A model generated the notes under the pieces. It did no database searches. It was given only the letters and a program-made list of their open reading frames with translations, and had not been told where the DNA came from. A program made the position numbers and the translations under genes. Source: Lachnoclostridium sp. UBA3320 (GTDB taxonomy: Bacteria; Bacillota; Clostridia; Lachnospirales; Lachnospiraceae). From it: DNA of 6,199 nucleotides. The stretch is from assembly GCA_002361175.1 (NCBI GenBank), contig DESG01000119.1, positions 1 through 6,199 of the forward strand, read 5' to 3'. Of this stretch, positions 1 through 5,911 are shown in pieces. The first letter of the stretch is position 1. The number at the start of each line of letters is the position of its first letter.

Positions 1-1
1 T

Positions 2-157
2 TTTTCAACCGCACAGGTGGAAAATATTTACAATGATGAGGTAGTTTTAAGGATTGTATCCAAAAACAGACCAACAAGCAGTGCAAAAGAAGTAACACCA
101 ACTCTTAATGATGCATACATATTGAAAATTGATGAATATGAAGCAAGAATGTTTTAG
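2..157 (+). CDS. C-terminal end of a probable ABC transporter ATP-binding protein (5' end outside window)
   Basis: An open frame enters from the left edge and runs for 51 codons to a TAG at 155-157. The peptide has a beta-strand-like stretch (VVLRIVSKNRP), then KEVTPTLNDAYIL. Many ABC-2-type ATPases of Firmicutes end with a similar 'RIVSE..P..A..V.PTLEDAYLY' tail after the nucleotide-binding domain, and that resemblance is the only basis for the call. No Walker A, signature or Walker B motif lies within the window, so the assignment is tentative. The reading frame and stop are clear. No intrinsic terminator follows: there is a T-run at 158-164 but no stem in front of it. The glmS promoter begins only 10 bases after the stop. 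Confidence 0.5.
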   Translation, partial: FSTAQVENIYNDEVVLRIVSKNRPTSSAKEVTPTLNDAYILKIDEYEARMF

Positions 158-167
158 TTTTTTTACA

Positions 168-196
168 TTGCAGTCATTTTTTAAATATGGTATACT
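168..196 (+). promoter_or_regulatory. Vegetative-type promoter for the glmS unit
   Basis: TTGCAG (168-173) and TATACT (191-196) are separated by exactly 17 bases. The -10 box is preceded by TGG (188-190), an extended -10 element. This is close to the sigma-A consensus and lies just after the upstream gene's stop. The predicted transcription start is about 202-204, so transcripts would carry some 73 bases ahead of the ribozyme cleavage point and about 267 bases ahead of glmS. Confidence 0.75.
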
Positions 197-201
197 TGGT
201 A

Positions 202-267
202 ACATACTTAACTGTATGTCAAAGTTAATATGTGGTTGTCAGACCAGCCGCATGACAGAAATGTCAT
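202..267 (+). promoter_or_regulatory. Structured leader between promoter and glmS ribozyme (two perfect hairpins)
   Basis: The first hairpin is ACATAC (202-207) paired with GTATGT (214-219) around a 6-base loop, placed at the predicted transcript 5' end. The second is ATGACA (252-257) paired with TGTCAT (262-267), closed by a GAAA tetraloop (258-261), and it ends 9 bases before the cleavage site. Between them GGUUG (234-238) could pair weakly with CAGCC (245-249). TGTCA occurs three times (217-221, 237-241, 262-266), so the TGACA at 253-257 has alternative partners. The pairings are seen directly. Any function, such as stabilising the 5' cleavage fragment or tuning ribozyme folding, is inference. 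Confidence 0.45.
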
Positions 268-275
268 TAAACATT

Positions 276-440
276 AGCGCCAGTCCCTTAATTCTGCACA
301 TAATACCTAATTTTTTAAGGGAGACGAGGTAAAAGGTTATCGAAATTTCGGCGGATGCCTTTTCGTATTCTTTGTATGCGTAAGATACAGGCAAATACTT
401 GGGTAACCAGGGAACAAATACTGTACCAGCAAAGAAAATT
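276..440 (+). ncRNA. glmS ribozyme / glucosamine-6-phosphate riboswitch
   Basis: This self-cleaving RNA uses glucosamine-6-phosphate as its catalytic cofactor. In the known family, cleavage exposes a 5'-hydroxyl and leads to decay of the glmS mRNA when the product is abundant. The visible hallmarks are as follows. The family start A|GCGCCAG is at 276-283, with predicted scission between A276 and G277. Stem P1 is CCCTTAA (285-291) with TTAAGGG (315-321). The conserved core has GACGAGG (323-329) and ATCGAAATTTCGGCGGATG (339-357). A P3-like hairpin pairs GTAT (365-368) with ATAC (385-388). The P4-type helix CTTGG (398-402) and CCAGG (407-411) is closed by a GTAA tetraloop (403-406). It lies directly upstream of glmS, where this class is normally found. 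The 3' boundary is approximate. Confidence 0.95.
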
Positions 441-458
441 ATTAATATAATATTGTAT

Positions 459-464
459 GGAGGG
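459..464 (+). promoter_or_regulatory. Ribosome binding site of glmS
   Basis: GGAGGG lies 5 bases before the ATG at 470. It supports this start, whose second codon is the Cys that must become the N-terminus of the mature enzyme. Confidence 0.85.
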
Positions 465-469
465 AAATT

Positions 470-2287
470 ATGTGTGGAATTATTGGCTTTACAGGTAATA
501 TTAATGCAAAGGAGGTTCTTTTGCAAGGACTTAAGGCACTTGAATACCGTGGGTATGACAGTGCTGGTATTTCATTTTTTACGGGAACTGGTATCAAGAC
601 TATTAAAGCAGTTGGAAAAGTTGCAGGACTTGTGGAAAAGACTGTTATGTCAGATGATGATACAAAATGTGGTATAGGACATACACGCTGGGCTACGCAT
701 GGTGGTGTTTCTGAAGTTAACTGCCATCCGCACCATTTTGGCAAGGTAACGCTTATACACAATGGTATTATTGAAAATTATAAAGAACTTCAGGAGGAAT
801 TAGCTTTAGAAGGCAAAGAACCTGTATCACAGACTGACTCTGAGATTGCAGCTATGGTAATTGATTCTTACTATAAATCAGACCCTGTGAGTGCAATTAA
901 AAAAGCTGTGAAAAAACTGCGAGGTGCATATGCTTTTTGTATAATGTTTACAGACCATCCTGGAAGCATTTATGCGATAAGAAATGGCAGCCCGCTTGTT
1001 GCTACTACTACAGGAGCAGGGTCTATAATTGCTTCTGATATGGTTGCACTTATAAAGTATTCTAAAGATTATTTTGTACTGCCTGAACACCATATAGCTC
1101 ATCTTACAGCAAGCAGTATAAATATCACAGACCTTGACCATAATGAAATTGAACCAGATATGCTTCATGTAAACTGGGATATGGCGGCCGCACGAAAAGG
1201 CGGATATGAGTATTTTATGCTTAAGGAAATACATGAACAGCCCGAAGCACTTCGCAATACAATTTCACCAAGAATTAAGGATGGTATGCCTGACTTTTCG
1301 GCTGATGGAATAGACGATAGTCTATTTAAGGATATTAACAGAATAATTATTGCTGCCTGTGGAACGGCGATGCATGCAGGGCTTATTGGTAAAAATATGA
1401 TAGAAAAGCTTTCAAGAGTACCTGTTTCTGTTGACATTGCATCGGAATTTCGCTATCAAGACCCAGTAATTGATGAAAATACTCTTGTCATTACTATATC
1501 CCAGTCTGGCGAAACAGCCGATACATTGGCGGCGTTAAGACTTGCAAAAGAGAGAGGTGCTAAGACTTTATCAATAGTGAATGTAAAAGGTTCGTCTATT
1601 GCACGTGAAAGCGACTATGTGCTTTATACACATGCAGGTCCTGAGATAGCTGTGGCAAGTACAAAGGCGTATACTGTGCAGCTTGCGGCAATGTATTTAG
1701 TTGCGTTTAGGTTTGCGTATATAAAAGGCAAGATAACAGAAGATAAAACTAAAGAATTTATAAAAGAACTTGAAAAAACGCCTGGTTTTGTAGAAAAGAT
1801 GCTTTCTTGCGACAAAGCAATAGAGCCTATAAGTAATAAACTTTTAAAAACAGAAAGCCTTTTCTTTATTGGACGTGGGCTTGACTATGCGCTTTCATGT
1901 GAGGGTTCAATTAAATTAAAAGAGATAAGCTATATACATTCTGAGGCATATGCTGCTGGTGAGCTTAAACATGGCACTATTTCACTTATTACAGATAATG
2001 TGCCAGTTATAGCACTGGCAACACAAGAAGACGTATTTGCTAAAATGATTTCAAATATACGCGAGGTACGCTCACGTGGCGCTAGGGTTATAATGATTAC
2101 TGGGGCTGATGCACAGGTAGATGCAGCACTTTGTGACCATTTAATAACACTTCCTCCAGTTAGTGATGTTTTTGCACCGTTTGGAGCTGCCATTGTTTTA
2201 CAATATATAGCATATTATACTGCTGTTGCAAGAGGGCTTAATGTAGACCAGCCAAGAAACCTTGCAAAATCAGTTACAGTAGAATAA
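470..2287 (+). CDS. glmS: Glutamine--fructose-6-phosphate aminotransferase (isomerizing)
   Basis: This cytosolic enzyme converts fructose-6-phosphate and glutamine to glucosamine-6-phosphate and glutamate, the first committed step towards UDP-GlcNAc and peptidoglycan. The 605-residue length is normal. The N-terminal class II glutaminase domain (about residues 1-215) opens with MCGIIGFTG, where Cys2 becomes the nucleophile after Met removal, followed by EYRGYDSAGI and HTRWATHG. The first SIS sugar-isomerase domain carries CGTAMHAG (297-304), SQSGETADT (344-352) and EIAVASTKAYT (392-402). The second SIS domain carries ELKHG (498-502), whose His501 matches the E. coli ring-opening His504. The protein ends NLAKSVTVE, where Lys600 matches E. 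coli Lys603. No key residue is missing. Expression is controlled by the upstream ribozyme, which senses the enzyme's product. The DUF4230 gene starts 16 bases downstream and is probably cotranscribed. Confidence 0.98.
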   Translation: MCGIIGFTGNINAKEVLLQGLKALEYRGYDSAGISFFTGTGIKTIKAVGKVAGLVEKTVMSDDDTKCGIGHTRWATHGGVSEVNCHPHHFGKVTLIHNGIIENYKELQEELALEGKEPVSQTDSEIAAMVIDSYYKSDPVSAIKKAVKKLRGAYAFCIMFTDHPGSIYAIRNGSPLVATTTGAGSIIASDMVALIKYSKDYFVLPEHHIAHLTASSINITDLDHNEIEPDMLHVNWDMAAARKGGYEYFMLKEIHEQPEALRNTISPRIKDGMPDFSADGIDDSLFKDINRIIIAACGTAMHAGLIGKNMIEKLSRVPVSVDIASEFRYQDPVIDENTLVITISQSGETADTLAALRLAKERGAKTLSIVNVKGSSIARESDYVLYTHAGPEIAVASTKAYTVQLAAMYLVAFRFAYIKGKITEDKTKEFIKELEKTPGFVEKMLSCDKAIEPISNKLLKTESLFFIGRGLDYALSCEGSIKLKEISYIHSEAYAAGELKHGTISLITDNVPVIALATQEDVFAKMISNIREVRSRGARVIMITGADAQVDAALCDHLITLPPVSDVFAPFGAAIVLQYIAYYTAVARGLNVDQPRNLAKSVTVE

Positions 2288-2303
2288 GAATAATAGGAGT
2301 AAT

Positions 2304-2906
2304 ATGCATATGGCAGAAGATAAAAAAATTAATTTAAGCTTTAGTTTTAAAATTGGCATGACGGCTGTAATTTTAATGGTTCTATTAGTTGCATTTATAG
2401 GATTTAAAATAGGTGGTATGTTTTATAAGAATAAACAGCCTGAGATTACTGCCGCATATATTAGTGAGAGAATTGAAAGTGTAAGCGAGCTGACTACGGC
2501 TGAACTTGCTTATAGTGGTTTAGTTATTTATTCAGAAGGTGATATTCCGCTGATTACAAAAAAAGGTTTTTCTATGAGATATGATGCCAATATACGTGCA
2601 GGTATAGATTTTTCAAAAATAAAAACTAATGTTACAGAAGATAAAGTAATTATTGATGTGCCAGAAGTGGAAGTACAGTCGGTAGATGTGGATTCTGGAA
2701 GCATTGAGTTTTATGATGAAAGATATGCACTTTTTAACTGGACACAAAAAAAAGATGTTATTGATGCAATTTCTATTGCGAAAGAAGATGCTTCTTCTCA
2801 TGCTAATATAGAGGAATTGATAAAAAGAGCTAGTGGACAGATAGCGATTATAATTGAAAGTGTACTGGCAGATTATGTGGGTGATAGAGAATTGATTATA
2901 CAGTAG
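2304..2906 (+). CDS. Membrane-anchored DUF4230 domain protein
   Basis: The protein has 200 residues. A short Lys-rich N-terminus is followed by one hydrophobic segment (about 17-37), then a soluble region of about 160 residues that is probably extracytoplasmic. The soluble part matches my recollection of DUF4230: SELTTAELAYSGLV, then AGIDFSKI, a beta-rich DKVIIDVPEVEVQSVDVDSGSIEFYDE, and a long C-terminal helix. The biochemical role of the family is unknown, and no catalytic motif is evident. AGGAG (2295-2299) lies 4 bases before the ATG at 2304 and 10 before a second in-frame ATG at 2310, so either could be used, with the same protein minus two residues. The gene lies 16 bases after glmS with no terminator between, so it is probably translated from the ribozyme-controlled transcript. 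A terminator follows the stop closely. Confidence 0.8.
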   Translation: MHMAEDKKINLSFSFKIGMTAVILMVLLVAFIGFKIGGMFYKNKQPEITAAYISERIESVSELTTAELAYSGLVIYSEGDIPLITKKGFSMRYDANIRAGIDFSKIKTNVTEDKVIIDVPEVEVQSVDVDSGSIEFYDERYALFNWTQKKDVIDAISIAKEDASSHANIEELIKRASGQIAIIIESVLADYVGDRELIIQ

Positions 2907-2922
2907 GTTAGAAAATCAAATC

Positions 2923-2947
2923 GGGGAGAGTTTTTCTCCCCTTTTTT
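2923..2947 (+). terminator. Intrinsic terminator of the glmS-DUF4230 unit
   Basis: GGGGAGA (2923-2929) pairs perfectly with TCTCCCC (2935-2941) around a 5-base loop and is followed by six T (2942-2947). It begins 16 bases after the DUF4230 stop, and no further terminator is visible in the window. Confidence 0.93.
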
Positions 2948-3001
2948 CTGGAATACATTTAGTTCTTTTTCGTAATTGAAATGTTTTATCTTTCCAAAAG
3001 G

Positions 3002-3030
3002 TTGACTTTACTTTCAAAGAGATTTACAAT
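3002..3030 (+). promoter_or_regulatory. Promoter of the ibrA-ibrB-cysK-like operon
   Basis: TTGACT (3002-3007) and TACAAT (3025-3030) are separated by 17 bases, each one mismatch from the sigma-A consensus. The predicted start at about 3037 gives a leader of roughly 50 bases. The terminator at 2923-2947 isolates this unit from glmS, so the following three genes have their own strong promoter. Confidence 0.75.
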
Positions 3031-3032
3031 GG

Positions 3033-3054
3033 ATAATGTTGGAATTGACATAAT
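3033..3054 (+). promoter_or_regulatory. Possible operator dyad at the transcription start
   Basis: ATAATGT (3033-3039) and ACATAAT (3048-3054) form an imperfect inverted repeat with six of seven arm positions matching and an 8-base spacer. It begins 3 bases after the -10 box and covers the predicted start site, where a repressor would block transcription. The arms are AT-rich, so a chance origin is possible, and no regulator gene is in view. Confidence 0.25.
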
Positions 3055-3089
3055 AAGAACAGATAACTACATAGTACAAAGGATTTATT

Positions 3090-4418
3090 ATGACGAAAAA
3101 ATATACAGAACAAAATGTTTATGATGCACTTCAGGATAGACTGCATTTTCTTTTTGAGGAATTTGATAATATTTTTGTTTCTTTTTCTGGTGGAAAGGAC
3201 AGTGGCGTTCTTTTAAACCTTGTTCTGGATTTTCAGAAAAAATATTATCCAGACAGAAAAATAGGTGTATTCCACCAAGATTTTGAAGCACAGTACACAG
3301 TTACTACAGAATATGTAGAACGTACATTTGAAAGAATTAAAGATGAAACAGAACCTTACTGGGTATGTCTTCCTATGGCAGCAAGAACTGCTTTAAGTAG
3401 TTATGAAATGTTTTGGTATCCATGGGATGATACTAAAAAAGAAGCATGGGTACGCCGTATGCCGGATTACCCATATGTTATTAATATTGAAAATAACCCA
3501 ATTTCAACTTATCGCTATAAGATGTACCAAGAAGACCTTGCAAAGCAGTTTGGACGTTGGTATCGTATAATGCATAACAATACAAAGACAGTTTGCCTGC
3601 TTGGTATAAGGGCAGAAGAGTCAGCGCAACGTTATAGTGGAATACTTAATAAGAAATATGGGTATAAGGGAAAGTGCTGGATAAGCCGACAGTTTAAGGA
3701 TGTATGGACTGCATCGCCTATATATGACTGGGAGCTTAGTGATGTCTGGCATGCTAATTATCTGTTTGGTTATGATTATAACCGTCTTTATGACATGTAT
3801 TTTATGGCAGGTCTTAAACCTGACCAGATGCGTGTAGCCTCACCATTTAATGACTACGCAAAGGACAGCCTTAATCTTTACAGGGTTATTGACCCTGAGA
3901 TATGGGCTAAACTGGCTGGGCGTGTCGTTGGTGCTAATTTTGGTGCAATATATGGCAAGACAAAGGCACTTGGTTACAGGAATCTTACGCTGCCAGAAGG
4001 ACATACATGGGAATCATATACTAAATTTTTATTAGATACACTTCCTGCTCGCCTTCGCAAAAATTATATTAAGAAGTTTAAGACTTCTATTCAATTTTGG
4101 CATAATACTGGCGGAGGACTTGAAGAAAAAACTATATGTGAGCTTATAGAGCATGGATATAAGATAAAACGCAATGGTGTTTCCAATTATACTGTTATGA
4201 AAAATTCACGTATTATATTTCTTGAAAAAATACCAGACCATACAGATGATATAAAATCATCAAAAGACTTGCCAAGCTGGAAGAGAATGTGTTATTGTAT
4301 TTTGAAAAATGACCATATATGTCGTTCTATGGGCTTTGGGCTTTCCAGAGAGCAACAGAAGAGAGTAAATGTACTTAAACAAAAATACATTAAGGTAGGT
4401 GAGAACTATGGTGTTTAA
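3090..4418 (+). CDS. ibrA: IbrA-like PAPS-reductase-family protein with DUF3440-type C-terminus
   Basis: The protein has 442 residues. The N-terminal half is an adenine-nucleotide alpha-hydrolase (PP-loop) fold: the signature SGGKDS is at 33-38, a conserved-looking HQDFEAQY at 62-69, and GIRAEES with a following Arg at 172-181. These are the ATP and phosphosulfate pocket positions of the PAPS-reductase superfamily. The ECGLH-type redox-cysteine tail of true PAPS reductases is absent, so simple sulfate assimilation is unlikely. The C-terminal half resembles DUF3440, ending in KRMCYCILKNDHICRSMGF with Cys401, Cys403 and Cys411. IbrA of E. coli is the named member, reported with IbrB as an activator of immunoglobulin-binding protein genes; its chemistry is unknown to me. 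AAAGGA (3078-3083) lies 6 bases before the ATG. The stop overlaps the ParB-like gene by 11 bases. The family call is firm; the function is not. Confidence 0.87.
   Translation: MTKKYTEQNVYDALQDRLHFLFEEFDNIFVSFSGGKDSGVLLNLVLDFQKKYYPDRKIGVFHQDFEAQYTVTTEYVERTFERIKDETEPYWVCLPMAARTALSSYEMFWYPWDDTKKEAWVRRMPDYPYVINIENNPISTYRYKMYQEDLAKQFGRWYRIMHNNTKTVCLLGIRAEESAQRYSGILNKKYGYKGKCWISRQFKDVWTASPIYDWELSDVWHANYLFGYDYNRLYDMYFMAGLKPDQMRVASPFNDYAKDSLNLYRVIDPEIWAKLAGRVVGANFGAIYGKTKALGYRNLTLPEGHTWESYTKFLLDTLPARLRKNYIKKFKTSIQFWHNTGGGLEEKTICELIEHGYKIKRNGVSNYTVMKNSRIIFLEKIPDHTDDIKSSKDLPSWKRMCYCILKNDHICRSMGFGLSREQQKRVNVLKQKYIKVGENYGV
4397..4402 (+). promoter_or_regulatory. Ribosome binding site choosing the ATG at 4408 for the ParB-like gene
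   Basis: AGGTGA matches the 16S anti-Shine-Dalgarno complement (AGGAGGTGATC) over six bases and lies 5 bases before ATG 4408-4410. The in-frame GTG at 4399 overlaps this site and is poorly placed for any other, so ATG 4408 is preferred. The site lies within the last codons of the upstream gene. Confidence 0.65.
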
Positions 4419-4959
4419 AAGTCCAGTTTATAATGTGATTGCTGTACCTATTGAAAAAATTGTCCCTAATACATACAATCCTAATTCTGTTGCACCCCCT
4501 GAATTTGAACTGTTATATGACAGTATAAAGCAAGATGGTTATACTATGCCTGTTGTATGCTATTATGAACAGGAAAATGACAGATATATAATTGTAGATG
4601 GATTTCACAGATATAGGATAATGCTCGACTATCCTGATATCTACAGGCGAGAGATGGGAATGCTGCCTGTTTCTGTGATAGATAAACCTATTGAATATCG
4701 AATGGCAAGTACTATTAGACATAACAGAGCACGTGGCTCTCACAATGTAAATCTTATGAGCAATATTATAAAGGAACTGTGTGAGCTTGGAAGGTCAGAT
4801 GCGTGGATTGCAAAGCATCTTGGCATGGAACGGGACGAGATTTTGCGTCTTAAACAGATAACAGGTCTTACGGCATTATTTAAAGATGTGCAGTTTGGAC
4901 TGGCGTGGCGTCCTGACAAAGATGAGACAGATTTAGATGGAGGAAAAGATGGTTTTTGA
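4408..4959 (+). CDS. ibrB: IbrB-like ParB/sulfiredoxin-fold protein
   Basis: The protein has 183 residues from the preferred ATG. An N-terminal ParB-type domain (about 10-95) shows VPIEKIVPNTYNPN (13-26), LLYDSIKQDGYTMPVVCYY (35-53) and the signature VDGFHRYRIM (63-72), equivalent to the ParB GERR or serine-kinase DGHHR site. Then come ASTIRHNRARGSH (100-112) and a helix-turn-helix-like SDAWIAKHLGMERDEILRLKQITGL (130-154). This arrangement fits the IbrB family. ParB-fold proteins can be CTPases, sulfiredoxins or ADP-dependent free-serine kinases (SerK, SbnI); which activity applies here cannot be read from the sequence. The gene is 11 bases inside its upstream partner and overlaps the downstream one by 11 bases, so the three products are probably made in step. 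It is too short and contextually wrong for a chromosome-partition ParB. Confidence 0.85.
   Translation: MVFKSPVYNVIAVPIEKIVPNTYNPNSVAPPEFELLYDSIKQDGYTMPVVCYYEQENDRYIIVDGFHRYRIMLDYPDIYRREMGMLPVSVIDKPIEYRMASTIRHNRARGSHNVNLMSNIIKELCELGRSDAWIAKHLGMERDEILRLKQITGLTALFKDVQFGLAWRPDKDETDLDGGKDGF
4939..4943 (+). promoter_or_regulatory. Ribosome binding site choosing the ATG at 4949 for the cysK-like gene
   Basis: GGAGG lies 5 bases before ATG 4949-4951. An earlier in-frame ATG at 4937 overlaps the site itself and would add only MEEK. The start at 4949 also gives the usual cysteine-synthase N-terminus, a few residues before the EAMGNTPLIRL motif. Confidence 0.88.
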
Positions 4960-5881
4960 TAATATTTTGGAGGCTATGGGCAATACTCCATTAATCAGAC
5001 TTAACCATATGACGCCAAAAGGAGCAGCAGAAATACTGGTTAAGTTTGAGGGGTTAAATGTTGGGGGTTCAATTAAAACAAGAACAGCATACAATATGAT
5101 ATGTGATGCGGAGAAAAAGGGGATTATTAATAGTAAGAACACAATTATTGTAGAGCCTACAAGTGGTAATCAAGGTATAGGACTTGCCCTTACAGGTGCT
5201 GTAAAAGGTTATAAAGTTCGTATTATAATGCCTGATTCTGTAAGCGAAGAAAGGAGAAAACTTATATCACATTATGGGGCAGAAGTTATACTGGTGCATG
5301 ATGATGGCAATATTGGCAAATGTATAGAAGAATGTCTTAAAATTGCTATCCAAATGGCAGAAGAGGATTCTTCGGTGTTTGTTCCGCAACAGTTTGAAAA
5401 CCCTGCCAATCCAGATATACACCGCAGTCAAACAGGCATTGAAATCATTAATCAAGTTGAAGGGTCTGTAGATGGTTTTTGTTCAGGTATTGGCACTGGA
5501 GGAACAATTACTGGTATAGGCAGTATACTTAAAGAAAGAAATCCTGATATAGTGATATGGGCAGCAGAGCCTGAACACGCAGCTATACTGTCAGGAGGCT
5601 CGATTGGCACACATATTCAGATGGGCATTGGCGATGGCATAATTCCTAGTATACTTGACCAAGATATATATAGTGATATCTGTATAATTACAGACGATGA
5701 AGCAATTCAAACAGCTAGAAACCTTGCTTCTAAGGAGGGTATAATGTGCGGCATTTCAAGCGGTACTAATGTAGCCGCAGCTATTCGACTTGCTAAAGAA
5801 CTTGGCAGCAACAAAACTGTTGTAACAGTACTTCCTGATACGGCGGAAAGATATTTTTCTACACCATTATTCCAAGAGTAA
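4949..5881 (+). CDS. cysK: Cysteine-synthase-family PLP enzyme (CysK-like)
   Basis: The protein has 310 residues, a full-length fold-type II beta-replacement enzyme; family members make cysteine from O-acetylserine or O-phosphoserine and sulfide. It shows MGNTPLIRL (10-18), the PLP lysine Lys43 in NVGGSIKTR (37-45), the substrate loop PTSGNQG (70-76), QQFENPANP (147-155), the phosphate-binding GTGGT (182-186), GIGDGIIP (226-233), GISSGT (268-273) and PDTAERYFST near the end. E. coli CysK has NPSFSVKCR, TSGNTG and GIGAGFIP at the same places, so the changes cluster around the active site, and the donor and nucleophile may differ. It is the last of three overlapping genes; no cysE serine acetyltransferase is beside it. 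The cysteine-synthase-family call is solid; the exact reaction and the symbol are provisional. Confidence 0.85.
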   Translation: MVFDNILEAMGNTPLIRLNHMTPKGAAEILVKFEGLNVGGSIKTRTAYNMICDAEKKGIINSKNTIIVEPTSGNQGIGLALTGAVKGYKVRIIMPDSVSEERRKLISHYGAEVILVHDDGNIGKCIEECLKIAIQMAEEDSSVFVPQQFENPANPDIHRSQTGIEIINQVEGSVDGFCSGIGTGGTITGIGSILKERNPDIVIWAAEPEHAAILSGGSIGTHIQMGIGDGIIPSILDQDIYSDICIITDDEAIQTARNLASKEGIMCGISSGTNVAAAIRLAKELGSNKTVVTVLPDTAERYFSTPLFQE

Positions 5882-5911
5882 CAAATACAAAGAAAGGCAG
5901 TTATTTTAATT

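Noticed and set aside
150..165. T-run after the first gene as an intrinsic terminator
   Set aside because: No convincing stem lies before the T-run, so it is probably just AT-rich sequence next to the promoter.
239..526. Minus-strand and + strand short frames across the glmS leader
   Set aside because: They run through the ribozyme and promoter, lack ribosome binding sites, and encode no recognisable protein.
3045..3073. Second promoter: perfect TTGACA (3045-3050) with TACATA 17 bases on
   Set aside because: The -10 box is poor, and a start near 3080 would fall within the ribosome binding site. The 3002-3030 promoter is better.
3066..3075. ACTA-CA-TAGT mini-palindrome before the IbrA-like ribosome binding site
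   Set aside because: A 4-base arm in AT-rich sequence is expected by chance.
2948..3089. T-box or cysteine-responsive riboswitch upstream of the IbrA-like gene
   Set aside because: The leader after the promoter is only about 50 bases, with no T-box core motif, no S-box-like structure and no terminator hairpin.
4399..4407. GTG start at 4399 for the ParB-like gene
   Set aside because: It overlaps the AGGTGA site that is well spaced for ATG 4408, and would add only three residues of no family value.
4937..4948. ATG start at 4937 for the cysK-like gene
   Set aside because: It overlaps the GGAGG ribosome binding site that serves ATG 4949, and no other site precedes it.
4408..4959. Chromosome- or plasmid-partition ParB, implying a nearby origin
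   Set aside because: There is no ParA partner and no parS-like site. The short length and IbrA neighbour fit the IbrB family instead.
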